DNA of 32,490 nucleotides from JBBQXK01 sp038251625 (GTDB lineage Bacteria > Pseudomonadota > Alphaproteobacteria > Rhodobacterales > Rhodobacteraceae). Where the stretch lies: the NCBI GenBank assembly GCA_038251625.1, contig JBBSBE010000037.1, positions 1 to 32,490 of the forward strand, read 5' to 3'. This document shows, in pieces, positions 16,126 to 23,351 of this stretch. Within the stretch, counting starts at the first letter, position 1. Each line of letters begins with the position of its first letter. The translations under genes and the position numbers were made by a program. Under the pieces are notes generated by a model, which searched no databases, was not told the DNA's origin, and saw only the letters and a list, made by a program, of their open reading frames with translations.

Positions 16126-16776
16126 ATGCTTCGCGCCCTTGCCCTTTTCATGATCGTGGCCTTCCCGGCCCGGGCTTGCGACACGGCTCTTGTCCTGGCC
16201 ATTGATGTCTCGGGCTCCATCGACGCGGGCGAGTATGTGATCCAGACGCACGGCCTCGCGGATGCCTTGCTGGACCCCGACGTGATTGAGGCGCTGTTGC
16301 AGGGCCAGTCGGCGCTGGCCGTCGTCCACTGGTCGGGCAGTGGCAAGCAGGCGCTGGTACAGCCTTGGAAGCGGATGCTCGATGTCGATGCCGTAAGCCG
16401 CTTCTCGGATGCCGCCCGCGCTATGCCGCGCGCATTCGTGGCTTCGGACACAGCGGTGGGCGAGGCCGTGGCCTATTCGCTGGGCCAGTTTCCCGCAGTA
16501 GCGGACTGCCGCCGCAAGGTCATCGACATTTCGGGAGACGGACCGGAAAACGCAGGCTTCACCGTGACCCGCGCGCGCGCCGACGCGATCGCGGCGGGGG
16601 TAGAGATCAACGCCATCGCGATCGAGGATCCGGGTCTGCCCGCGCCCATCGCAGCCTTCTACGCGAAATGGGTGATTACACCCAAAGGGTTCGTCATGGT
16701 CACGCGCGGTCTGCAAGCCTACCCCGAAACGTTGCGTATGAAGCTTCTGCGGGAACTCGTGAAACCCGTGGGATAA
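16126..16776 (+). CDS. DUF1194 von Willebrand factor A domain protein, exported
   Basis: A 216-residue protein with a signal peptide (LRALALFMIVAFPARA, cleavage before CDTA). A von Willebrand A domain of the DUF1194 type fills the rest. The metal-site motif DVSGSID (DxSxS) comes right after the first strand, and the second MIDAS threonine is probably in the ASDTAVGEA segment. A later ISGDGPEN supplies the third acidic element. Such domains bind protein partners through a metal ion in the periplasm or at the envelope; the partner is unknown. The ATG at 16126 gives the signal peptide directly at the N-terminus; the ribosome binding site is weak. Confidence 0.85.
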   Translation: MLRALALFMIVAFPARACDTALVLAIDVSGSIDAGEYVIQTHGLADALLDPDVIEALLQGQSALAVVHWSGSGKQALVQPWKRMLDVDAVSRFSDAARAMPRAFVASDTAVGEAVAYSLGQFPAVADCRRKVIDISGDGPENAGFTVTRARADAIAAGVEINAIAIEDPGLPAPIAAFYAKWVITPKGFVMVTRGLQAYPETLRMKLLRELVKPVG

Positions 16777-16816
16777 CCGGCCTTGACCGGCACGCGCCTG
16801 CTGGTTAACGCTTTTT
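16774..16816 (+). terminator. Candidate terminator after the DUF1194 gene
   Basis: TAACCGGC (16774-16781, overlapping the stop codon) pairs with GCTGGTTA (16800-16807), with one G-T pair and an 18-base loop. A run of five T follows at 16812-16816. The long loop lowers confidence. Confidence 0.4.
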
Positions 16817-16889
16817 CAATGGGGGCCGCGATCCCCCCGTGAGGCGGCAGCCCAAGCATCGCATCCCTGCTGCATGCAAAGGATGCCAA

Positions 16890-17687
16890 ATGCCCGGCTT
16901 GAACCAGATCACGACAATTCAACTTTCCCGCCTTTTAGGTACGCCTGAAACACCCGCCATCATCGACCTGCGTATCCCAGAGGATATTGCGTCCGCGCCC
17001 TGGATCATCCCCACATCCCGGCTTGTCCCGCACACCGACCTTGAGGCCGTGTTAGCGTCTCTTGCCGGTCGGCGTGTAGTGACCGTGTGCCAGCGCGGCC
17101 TGAAGATCTCGGATGGCGCGGCGGCGCTCTTGCGGACACACGGCATCACCGCTGAAAACCTCGAGGGCGGCACCGAAGCCTGGGCCGCTCAGGGCCTGCC
17201 CCTCACGCCCATCGCCGCGCTGCCGGAAACCCACCTCTGGGTGACGCGCTACCGTCCCAAGATCGACCGTATCGCCTGCCCTTGGCTGATCCGGCGTTTT
17301 GTCGATCCCGCCGCGCGGTTCCTGTTCGTGGCGCCTTCCGAGGTTCAGGGCGTAGCCGATCGTTTCGGTGCCCTGCCCTTCGATATCGAGGGCGCACCCT
17401 ACAGCCACCGTGGCGACGGCTGTACGTTCGACACGATGCTTGCCGAGTGGCACCTTGCAACCCCTGCCCTCGACCGTCTTGCCCTTGTCATACGCGCCGC
17501 CGATACCGACCGGCACGACCTGGCCCCGCAGGCTGCAGGCCTCTTGGCGATGTCGGTTGGACTGTCGCGTCTTTACCGCGACGATCTTGAACAATTGCAG
17601 GCTGGGATCGGACTTTACGATGCACTCTACCGATGGGCCCGAGACGGCTATGAGGAAGGCCACGATTGGCCCGCAGGACGTGCCTGA
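16890..17687 (+). CDS. Rhodanese-ChrB fusion, chromate resistance protein
   Basis: A 265-residue two-domain protein. The N-terminal rhodanese domain (about 5-120) has IIDLRIPEDI and an active-site loop VCQRGLK with Cys67, the sulfur-carrying residue in this family. The C-terminal ChrB-type domain (about 130-260) starts THLWVTRYRPKIDRIACPWLIRRF and contains ADTDRHDL and GLSRLYRDD. ChrB-type proteins accompany the ChrA chromate efflux pump as a sensor or accessory; the exact chemistry is uncertain. The ATG at 16890 has AAAGGA 6 bases upstream. A GGGGG/CCCCC hairpin at about 16821-16837 lies in the leader. The chrA gene begins immediately after the stop. Confidence 0.88.
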   Translation: MPGLNQITTIQLSRLLGTPETPAIIDLRIPEDIASAPWIIPTSRLVPHTDLEAVLASLAGRRVVTVCQRGLKISDGAAALLRTHGITAENLEGGTEAWAAQGLPLTPIAALPETHLWVTRYRPKIDRIACPWLIRRFVDPAARFLFVAPSEVQGVADRFGALPFDIEGAPYSHRGDGCTFDTMLAEWHLATPALDRLALVIRAADTDRHDLAPQAAGLLAMSVGLSRLYRDDLEQLQAGIGLYDALYRWARDGYEEGHDWPAGRA

Positions 17688-17688
17688 A

Positions 17689-18945
17689 ATGGCGCCATCG
17701 TTGCCTAACCTGACCCGGGTCTTCGCGCGCATCGGCATTCTGTCCTTCGGCGGGCCCGCCGCGCAAATCGCCCTCATGCACCGCGAGGTAGTGGAGGAAC
17801 GAGGCTGGCTGACCGAGGCGCAATACCTGCGCGCGCTCTCTTTCTGCATGCTTCTTCCGGGGCCGGAAGCGATGCAGTTGGCCACCTTTGTCGGATGGCG
17901 GCTTCATGGCACGCTTGGCGGGCTGATTGCTGGATTGTTGTTCGTGCTGCCGGGGGCGGCTGTAGTGCTGGCACTCGCCATGGTCTATGCGGCCTTTGGA
18001 CAGGTACCACTGATCGCTGCCCTCTTTATGGGGGTACAGGCAGCGGTGCTTGCCATCGTGCTTCATGCCTTGCAGCGCGTTGCGAAGAAGGCATTGAAGG
18101 GACGGCTCGCTTGGGCACTGGCTGCCGTTGCTTTCGCTGGGCTGTTCGCTTTCAACCTGCCGTTCCCAGTAATCATTTTTGGCGCAGGCATCGCAGGCTG
18201 GCTGTCAGCAAAGATCGCACCCTCGCAAGAAGCCGCCTTGCCCACACCCGGCTTGGTCAGTCATGCCCTCCAGCAGGCCATGGTCTGGGGTGCCATTTGG
18301 CTGATCCCTTTGGGTGTGCTCTGGGCCCTTGAGGGCGGCATCCTATTTGAAATTGGCCTTTTCTTTTCGCAGCTTGCTGTTGTTACATTCGGCGGTGCAT
18401 ACGCGGTTCTTGCGTGGATGACCCAAGCAGTGGTGCAGGAGAAGGGCTGGCTCAGCCTGCCCCAGATGATCGACGCACTGGGGCTGGCCGAAACGACACC
18501 CGGGCCGCTGATCCTGGTGACCGAATTCGTGGGTTACCTCGCAGCCCATGGTGTTGGGGGTTGGGGCCTTGGCATCGCCGGTGCTGTAACGGCACTCTGG
18601 ATGACCTTCGCCCCATGCTTCTTGTGGATCTTTGCCGGCGCGCCTTTCATCGAACGCCTCGCACACGCCCCGCGTCTGTCTGCGGCCCTTGCCGGCATCA
18701 CCGCCGCCGTCGTCGGTGTGATAGCAAACCTTTCGATCTGGTTCGCGGTTCACGTTCTTTTCGACCGGACACGTATTGTGGATGCCTTTCCGCTCCACCT
18801 CGTTCTGCCCGACGTGTCCAGCCTCGATCCGATCGCGCTCGGCCTCGGCCTCCTTGCTGCGTTTCTTATTCTTTGGCGGCATTGGCCATTGCCCGGAGTG
18901 TTGGCACTTACAGCGATACTCTCGGCGGCGGCCCGCCTGATGTGA
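17689..18945 (+). CDS. chrA: Chromate transporter ChrA (long, two-domain form)
   Basis: A 418-residue inner-membrane transporter of the CHR family, which exports chromate by proton-coupled antiport in characterised members. The two homologous halves are visible. The first begins FARIGILSFGGPAAQIALMH with the FLxxLPGP-like stretch CMLLPGPEAMQLA. The second repeats the pattern with FFSQLAVVTFGGAYAVLAWM and ALGLAETTPGPLILVTEFVG. About ten membrane segments are present. I prefer the ATG at 17689, one base after the chrB stop with an AGGA about 10 bases upstream; an in-frame ATG at 17650 within chrB is an alternative. With the preceding gene it forms a chromate-resistance pair. Confidence 0.92.
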   Translation: MAPSLPNLTRVFARIGILSFGGPAAQIALMHREVVEERGWLTEAQYLRALSFCMLLPGPEAMQLATFVGWRLHGTLGGLIAGLLFVLPGAAVVLALAMVYAAFGQVPLIAALFMGVQAAVLAIVLHALQRVAKKALKGRLAWALAAVAFAGLFAFNLPFPVIIFGAGIAGWLSAKIAPSQEAALPTPGLVSHALQQAMVWGAIWLIPLGVLWALEGGILFEIGLFFSQLAVVTFGGAYAVLAWMTQAVVQEKGWLSLPQMIDALGLAETTPGPLILVTEFVGYLAAHGVGGWGLGIAGAVTALWMTFAPCFLWIFAGAPFIERLAHAPRLSAALAGITAAVVGVIANLSIWFAVHVLFDRTRIVDAFPLHLVLPDVSSLDPIALGLGLLAAFLILWRHWPLPGVLALTAILSAAARLM

Positions 18946-18960
18946 TCGCGCCGCCCCTTT
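18927..18960 (+). terminator. Weak terminator-like hairpin at the chrA stop
   Basis: GGCGGC (18927-18932) can pair with GCCGCC (18950-18955) across the chrA stop codon and is followed by CCTTT. The T tract is short and the loop is 17 bases, so this is only a possibility. Confidence 0.25.
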
Positions 18961-19012
18961 CCATCGTGGCCAAAACCCCTATGCTGATTACATCGCGGCA
19001 GAAGGATCGCAG

Positions 19013-19468
19013 ATGGCGCGTTCCATCGACTATGGCAACCTCATGCACCGGGCCATGCGCGGCCTGATACAGACCGTTCTTACCGATGTGTCGGAGCACG
19101 GCCTGCCGGGTGCGCATCATTTCTTCATAACTTTCGACACCACACATGAAGGGGTCGATATCGCTGACTGGCTGCGGGCCCGGTATCCGGCCGAGATGAC
19201 AGTAGTAATCCAGCACTGGTTCGAGAATCTGGCCGTCACGGATGAGGGCTTTACCGTGACCCTGAACTTTGGCAACCAGCCCGAACCTTTGGCGATCCCC
19301 TTTGATGCGGTGCGCACGTTCGTGGATCCGTCCGTCGAATTCGGCCTGCGGTTCGAAACGCATTCCGACGATGATGACGAAGACCAGGACCCCGCCTCGG
19401 ACGAGGATGAAGAGGAAGCGCCCCGCGTCGAAGCAGAGGTCGTCAGCCTCGACAAGTTCCGCAAGTAA
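19013..19468 (+). CDS. sspB: SspB family ClpXP protease adaptor
   Basis: A 151-residue adaptor that tethers ssrA-tagged proteins to ClpX for degradation. The folded domain (about 1-115) starts IDYGNLMHRAMRGLIQTVL and includes LPGAHHFFITFDTTHEGVDI and FSV-like core strands (FTVTLNFGNQPEPLAIPFDAV), as in the alphaproteobacterial SspB branch. A very acidic linker (about 118-136, mostly Asp/Glu) leads to a C-terminal VVSLDKFRK, the position of the ClpX-binding peptide in SspB proteins. The ribosome binding site GAAGGA lies 6 bases before the ATG. The cognate tag is encoded in the same window (14644-14682). Confidence 0.92.
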   Translation: MARSIDYGNLMHRAMRGLIQTVLTDVSEHGLPGAHHFFITFDTTHEGVDIADWLRARYPAEMTVVIQHWFENLAVTDEGFTVTLNFGNQPEPLAIPFDAVRTFVDPSVEFGLRFETHSDDDDEDQDPASDEDEEEAPRVEAEVVSLDKFRK

Positions 19469-19493
19469 GCCCCCGATTGATTTTCCCGGCCCC

Positions 19494-19515
19494 ATTGGCT
19501 AGGCCCATGGCCAAT
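19494..19515. repeat. Hairpin in the fumC leader
   Basis: ATTGGC (19494-19499) and GCCAAT (19510-19515) form a perfect 6-bp inverted repeat with a 10-base loop, ending 9 bp before the fumC ribosome binding site (19524-19529). No T run follows, so it may be a leader hairpin or an operator rather than a terminator. Confidence 0.35.
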
Positions 19516-19532
19516 TGCCAACAGGAGGCTAC

Positions 19533-20927
19533 ATGCCCGCCATCCGGACAGAAACCGACAGCTTCGGCCCCCTCGACGTGCCCGCCGACAAGTATTGGGG
19601 CGCTCAAACGCAGCGTTCGATCATAAATTTCCCCATCGGATGGGAGCGTCAGCCGGTCGCCATCATCCGTGCGTTGGGCGTAATCAAGAAAGCTTGCGCA
19701 CTGGTCAACATCGACCAAGGTGATATCGATGCGGGCTTGGGACAGGCCATTGCCGCCGCCGCAGATGAGGTGATTGCTGGCAAGTTCGATGACAACTTCC
19801 CGCTGGTCGTCTGGCAGACGGGCTCTGGCACACAGTCCAACATGAATGCCAACGAGGTGATCTCGAACCGCGCCATCGAGATGCTCGGTGGGGTGATGGG
19901 CTCGAAAAAGCCGATCCACCCGAACGATCACGTCAACATGGGCCAAAGCTCCAACGATACGTTCCCAACGGCAATGCACGTGGCCATCGGGATGATGGCA
20001 CGGGACGTTTTGCTGCCGGGGTTGGAGAAGTTGCACGCCGCCCTCGTGGTCAAATCGGACGAGTTCCGCGACATCATCAAGATCGGCCGCACGCATACGC
20101 AGGATGCCACACCTCTGACCCTCGGACAGGAATTTTCGGGCTACGCGCATCAGGTGGCGCAGGGCATCATGCGGGTAAAGAAAGTGCTGCCCGAGATCTA
20201 CGAACTGGCTCAGGGCGGCACCGCAGTTGGCACCGGCCTGAACACCCGTGTGGGCTGGGCCGACCGTGTGGCAGGCCGGATCGCAGAGATCACTGGGCTG
20301 CCCTTCGTGACCGCGCCGAACAAGTTCGAAGCGCTTGCAGCGCATGATGCGATGGTGATGTTTTCGGGCGCCCTGAAGACAGTGGCGGTAAGTCTTTTTA
20401 AGATCGCCAACGACATGCGCCTTCTGGGATCGGGCCCCCGGTCGGGCTTGGGCGAGCTTATCCTGCCGGAAAACGAACCGGGATCGAGCATCATGCCGGG
20501 CAAGGTGAACCCCACGCAGGCCGAAGCGCTGACGATGGTGTGTGTGCATGTTATGGGCAACGATGCTGCGGTGGGTATGGCGGGGTCACAGGGCCATTTC
20601 GAACTCAACGTCTATAACCCGATGATGTCGTACAACGTGCTGCAAAGCATGCAGCTTCTGGGGGATGCCGCGTCAAGTTTCACCGACAACATGGTGGTCG
20701 GGACAAAGGCGAACCTGCCCCGCATCGACAAGTTGATGAAGGAAAGCCTGATGCTGGTCACGGCGCTGGCGCCCACCATCGGCTATGATGCTGCGACCAA
20801 GGTCGCCAAGACCGCACACAGGAATGGCACAACACTGAGGGAAGAGGCGATTGCGCTTGGCTACGTGGACGGCGAGACGTTCGACCGCGTGGTACGCCCC
20901 GAAGACATGATCGGACCGAAGGGCTGA
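19533..20927 (+). CDS. fumC: Class II fumarate hydratase
   Basis: A 464-residue enzyme of the fumarase/aspartase superfamily that interconverts fumarate and malate in the TCA cycle. Family signatures are all present: GSGTQSNMNANEV, the HPNDHVNMGQSSND region, GRTHTQDATP with the substrate His, the signature loop GSSIMPGKVNPTQAE, and the C-terminal NGTTLREEA. Length is normal. The ATG at 19533 follows AGGAGG by 5-6 bases, so the six-codon upstream extension is rejected. It is followed by a DUF4169 gene after 2 bp and a ribbon-helix-helix gene overlapping that one, a compact three-gene unit. Confidence 0.97.
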   Translation: MPAIRTETDSFGPLDVPADKYWGAQTQRSIINFPIGWERQPVAIIRALGVIKKACALVNIDQGDIDAGLGQAIAAAADEVIAGKFDDNFPLVVWQTGSGTQSNMNANEVISNRAIEMLGGVMGSKKPIHPNDHVNMGQSSNDTFPTAMHVAIGMMARDVLLPGLEKLHAALVVKSDEFRDIIKIGRTHTQDATPLTLGQEFSGYAHQVAQGIMRVKKVLPEIYELAQGGTAVGTGLNTRVGWADRVAGRIAEITGLPFVTAPNKFEALAAHDAMVMFSGALKTVAVSLFKIANDMRLLGSGPRSGLGELILPENEPGSSIMPGKVNPTQAEALTMVCVHVMGNDAAVGMAGSQGHFELNVYNPMMSYNVLQSMQLLGDAASSFTDNMVVGTKANLPRIDKLMKESLMLVTALAPTIGYDAATKVAKTAHRNGTTLREEAIALGYVDGETFDRVVRPEDMIGPKG

Positions 20928-20929
20928 CG

Positions 20930-21103
20930 ATGGCAGAGATAGTCAACTTGCGCGCGGCAAAGAAGGCGCGCAAGCGGGCCGAAGAGCGGGCGCAGGCCGA
21001 CGCCAATGCCGCAAAATTCGGACGCACAAAAGGCGACAAGGCCCGAGAAAGGGCCGAGGCCGAAAAGGCACGGACGGCGCTCGACGCCCACAAGCTGGAA
21101 TGA
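20930..21103 (+). CDS. DUF4169 family small basic protein
   Basis: A 57-residue protein starting MAEIVNLRAAKKARKR and ending HKLE, with a central KFGRTKGDKARERAEAEKA. It is almost entirely charged and helical (many Lys, Arg, Glu, Ala), matching the DUF4169 family seen next to fumC in alphaproteobacteria. The function is unknown. The start is 2 bp after the fumC stop, and the stop overlaps the next start (ATGA at 21100-21103), so translation is probably coupled in a three-gene operon. Confidence 0.85.
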   Translation: MAEIVNLRAAKKARKRAEERAQADANAAKFGRTKGDKARERAEAEKARTALDAHKLE

Positions 21104-21315
21104 CCGCCCGTCCGGTCAAACACTCGCTGACGTTGCGCGGCCACCGCACTTCTGTCTCGCTGGAAGAAGAATTCTGGCGCGCTTTCCGCGACATCGCCGC
21201 TGCGCGCGGAGTGCCGCTGAACGTGCTGGCGGCAAAGATTGACGAAGGCCGGGCAACGGATGTGGGGCTTGCCTCTGCGATCCGTGTCTTTGTGCTGGCA
21301 CATTATCGCGGCTAG
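21100..21315 (+). CDS. Ribbon-helix-helix domain protein
   Basis: A 71-residue protein with the pattern of a ribbon-helix-helix DNA-binding domain. A beta strand (HSLTLRGHRTSVSL) is followed by helix 1 (EEEFWRAFRDIAAARG) and helix 2 (PLNVLAAKIDEG), then a short C-terminal helix. This RHH_4-type family is often linked to fumC and DUF4169 in alphaproteobacteria; targets are unknown. Its ATG overlaps the upstream stop, and its TAG stop lies on a CTAG shared with the end of the convergent VTT gene. Confidence 0.85.
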   Translation: MTARPVKHSLTLRGHRTSVSLEEEFWRAFRDIAAARGVPLNVLAAKIDEGRATDVGLASAIRVFVLAHYRG

Positions 21316-21991
21316 CCCGGCACGCCTCCGGCATGTTGGGCACCAATCCGGGCATCGCCGCACCAGCCCGCTCCAGCAAAGCAGCAGGGTCACGCTGACG
21401 CCAATGGCCTTAAGGATGGCCGGGGTCAGATCGTCGGGTGTGCTCATCGCCCCGCCATGCGCGACGATGAAGGCAAAAGGCACCGCGCCAACCGCATAAC
21501 CGAACCGAAACCGGTTGGGGGCCATGCGCGATATTCCGGCCAGAATGCAGCTGAGTTCCGGCAGGATCGGCAACGCCTGACAGCATAACAATACCAACAT
21601 GTCGTTGCGCGAAAACGCCGCCTCTATCTCGGCCAGACGCCGGGGATCCTTGTAAACCCTCAGGATGAACGGGCGGCCAAACCTGCGGCCCCAAAGATAG
21701 CCGATGCTGCCAAGCGCCAGCAAACCCGTAGTAGATGCAAGACCGCCAACCACCGGCCCCAGCGCAAAGCCTGCAAGCAGGATCGTCGTCATCGTTGGGA
21801 CAGCGATCAACAGATCGAGCATTCGCAGGATCACGACTGCGCCCACGACCCAAGGCCGGATGCAGCGCGTGCAACCAACCCAGCGCGGACCGGATCCCCG
21901 CCTCGGTGATCAACCCGCTGCGTTCAAACAGGAAAAACGTGCTGGCAAGGACGATGGCCAAGATTGCCGCGATCTTCAGAAGGTCCTTCAT
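21312..21991 (-). pseudogene. Frameshifted VTT-domain (TVP38/DedA-like) membrane protein gene
   Basis: The gene begins at 21991 (ATGA overlap with the upstream SDR stop) and encodes MKDLLKIAAILAIVLAST with a good first membrane helix, as far as GWLHALHP. Near 21855 the frame shifts by one base. The homologous VTT core then continues in another frame: VVGAVVILRMLDLLIAVP, GFALGPVVGG, YLWGRRFG, CQALPILPELSCILAGISRM. That second frame does not stop where a roughly 225-residue VTT protein should end; it would run antisense through the RHH gene. A second one-base shift would put it in frame with the TAG at 21314-21312. Either a true pseudogene or sequence errors could explain this. Confidence 0.72.
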
Positions 21992-22719
21992 GACCCACGC
22001 AGCATTCTGCGGCCAAGCCACGGCGTCAGGCCACGGATCAGCGGCAAAGCCTTTGCCGCCCCCACACGAATGACCGTATCGCCACGCTCCAGCCCACGCA
22101 GACCGGCATCAGCCGCAACTTCGGCAGTGATCTTCCCTCGGCCTCTGCCCGCCGTCATTGGCGTGTCGACAAGCGGCAGGATCACCTCGACCACGGCCAC
22201 GCCTTGGCCTTCCATCTGGTAGCGCAGGCTTTGGGTAAAGCTGCTCAACCCCGCCTTGCCTGCCGCATAAAGCCCCGCGCGTTCATTGGGAAAATACGCA
22301 AGGCCGGACGAGACATTCACGATCGCACCGCCACCCCGCGCGATGATCCCCGGAGCGAGCGCACGCGCCATCAGAGCCAGGGCAAGCAGATTGACGATCA
22401 CCTCCTGCCGCAGCATTTCAGGCGTTCGGCCGGGGTCGATCAGCGTCTTCGCCTGCTGGACGCCAGCGTTGTTGATCAGGATCGCAAGGTCAGGGTGCGC
22501 CGCGCGCACCTCGGCTGAAACCGTCGCGGCACGGTTAGCATCGGACAGGTCGCATTCATGGCTGAAAAGTCCTGGCGACGGTTGCATTTCGTCCGTCCGG
22601 CGCGCCAACACCACCACCTTGTGGCCCGCAGCAAGCAAGGCTTCGGTCAGCGCGGCACCAACCCCGGAGGTCCCGCCGTTGACCAGCACCTTGCAAGATG
22701 ACCCCAACAATCTTGACAT
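21988..22719 (-). CDS. Short-chain dehydrogenase/reductase (SDR)
   Basis: A 243-residue Rossmann-fold oxidoreductase of the classical SDR superfamily, resembling DltE-type enzymes. It has the cofactor motif NGGTSGVGAAL (TGxxxGxG type, with Asn-Gly in place of the usual Thr-Gly), a NNAG motif (INNAGVQQA), the catalytic Ser in NVSSGLAY and the Tyr-x-x-x-Lys pair in YAAGKAG. The substrate is unknown. The ATG at 22719 has GGAG about 7 bases upstream; the longer open frame crosses the divergent regulator gene. It overlaps the broken VTT gene downstream by 4 bases. Confidence 0.9.
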   Translation of the reverse strand: MSRLLGSSCKVLVNGGTSGVGAALTEALLAAGHKVVVLARRTDEMQPSPGLFSHECDLSDANRAATVSAEVRAAHPDLAILINNAGVQQAKTLIDPGRTPEMLRQEVIVNLLALALMARALAPGIIARGGGAIVNVSSGLAYFPNERAGLYAAGKAGLSSFTQSLRYQMEGQGVAVVEVILPLVDTPMTAGRGRGKITAEVAADAGLRGLERGDTVIRVGAAKALPLIRGLTPWLGRRMLRGS

Positions 22720-22775
22720 CCGTTTCTCCGCATCAGCTTCGCCTAACTCTGATAGGGTGAAAGGATGGGTGCGGC

Positions 22776-23351
22776 TTGAACCTGGGTTTAGGCACCACAG
22801 AGGCGGCACGCACACTGATCGCGGCCCTGCGCGCGGCGACATCTCATAGGCTGTGCTGGGTTGCCCGCGCCTGTCCGAAATCCAGCCCGATCTTCGCTCA
22901 GGGCGATCCGGTGACCGGCGTGTTCGTGCTTGAACGCGGATTGATCAAGCTGACCTATGGCACCAGGGATGGGCAGGAATGGATCAAGAGTTTCATCGTC
23001 GATGCAGGGCTTTTCGCCGCGACCGAAGGTGAAGACGCCACCGGCACCTATTTCACCCTTTGCATCGAGCCCTCCGAGGTCGTCTGCCTGCCGCGCGACA
23101 TCGTGGCCGCAGCCATCAGCACGGACGCTGCGGTGCAGGCGGCCTATCTTGGTTTCACGGCATGGATGATGCGCCGCAAGCAAGAGCGCGAGGCGGCCTT
23201 GCTTTGCGCATCGCCCGAGGCCCGGTATCGCAGCCTTCTGTCCACCAGCGCCGGTGTTCTGGCGCGGTTGCAGCAAGGCGATGTCGCCCGTTACCTCGGG
23301 GTTACGCCCGTTGCTTTCAGCCGGATCAAGCGCCGCATTGCCGCAAGCTAG
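22776..23351 (+). CDS. Crp/Fnr family transcriptional regulator
   Basis: A 191-residue regulator, slightly short for the family. The cyclic-nucleotide-binding-like beta barrel spans about residues 30-110 (PIFAQGDPVTGVFVLERGLIKL, FSLC-like FTLCIEPSEV). A helical dimer segment follows, then a C-terminal helix-turn-helix (GDVARYLGVTPVAFSRIKRRI). No Fnr-type iron-sulfur cysteine cluster is seen. The start is probably the TTG at 22776, with AAGGA about 10 bases upstream; the nearby ATG at 22765 is out of frame and stops after four codons. It is divergent from the SDR gene, which it may control. Its TAG stop overlaps the tgt stop at CTAG. Confidence 0.85.
   Translation: MNLGLGTTEAARTLIAALRAATSHRLCWVARACPKSSPIFAQGDPVTGVFVLERGLIKLTYGTRDGQEWIKSFIVDAGLFAATEGEDATGTYFTLCIEPSEVVCLPRDIVAAAISTDAAVQAAYLGFTAWMMRRKQEREAALLCASPEARYRSLLSTSAGVLARLQQGDVARYLGVTPVAFSRIKRRIAAS

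Noticed and set aside
15517..16716. Minus-strand frame of 399 codons continuous with the small exported protein
   Set aside because: Only the last roughly 148 codons carry a signal peptide and sensible protein; the rest is antisense to the vWA protein.
20758..21846. Minus-strand frame as a single long VTT protein of 362 residues
   Set aside because: Its start lacks the first membrane helix, and its C-terminal half is antisense to the RHH, DUF4169 and fumC genes; a frameshifted gene is more likely.
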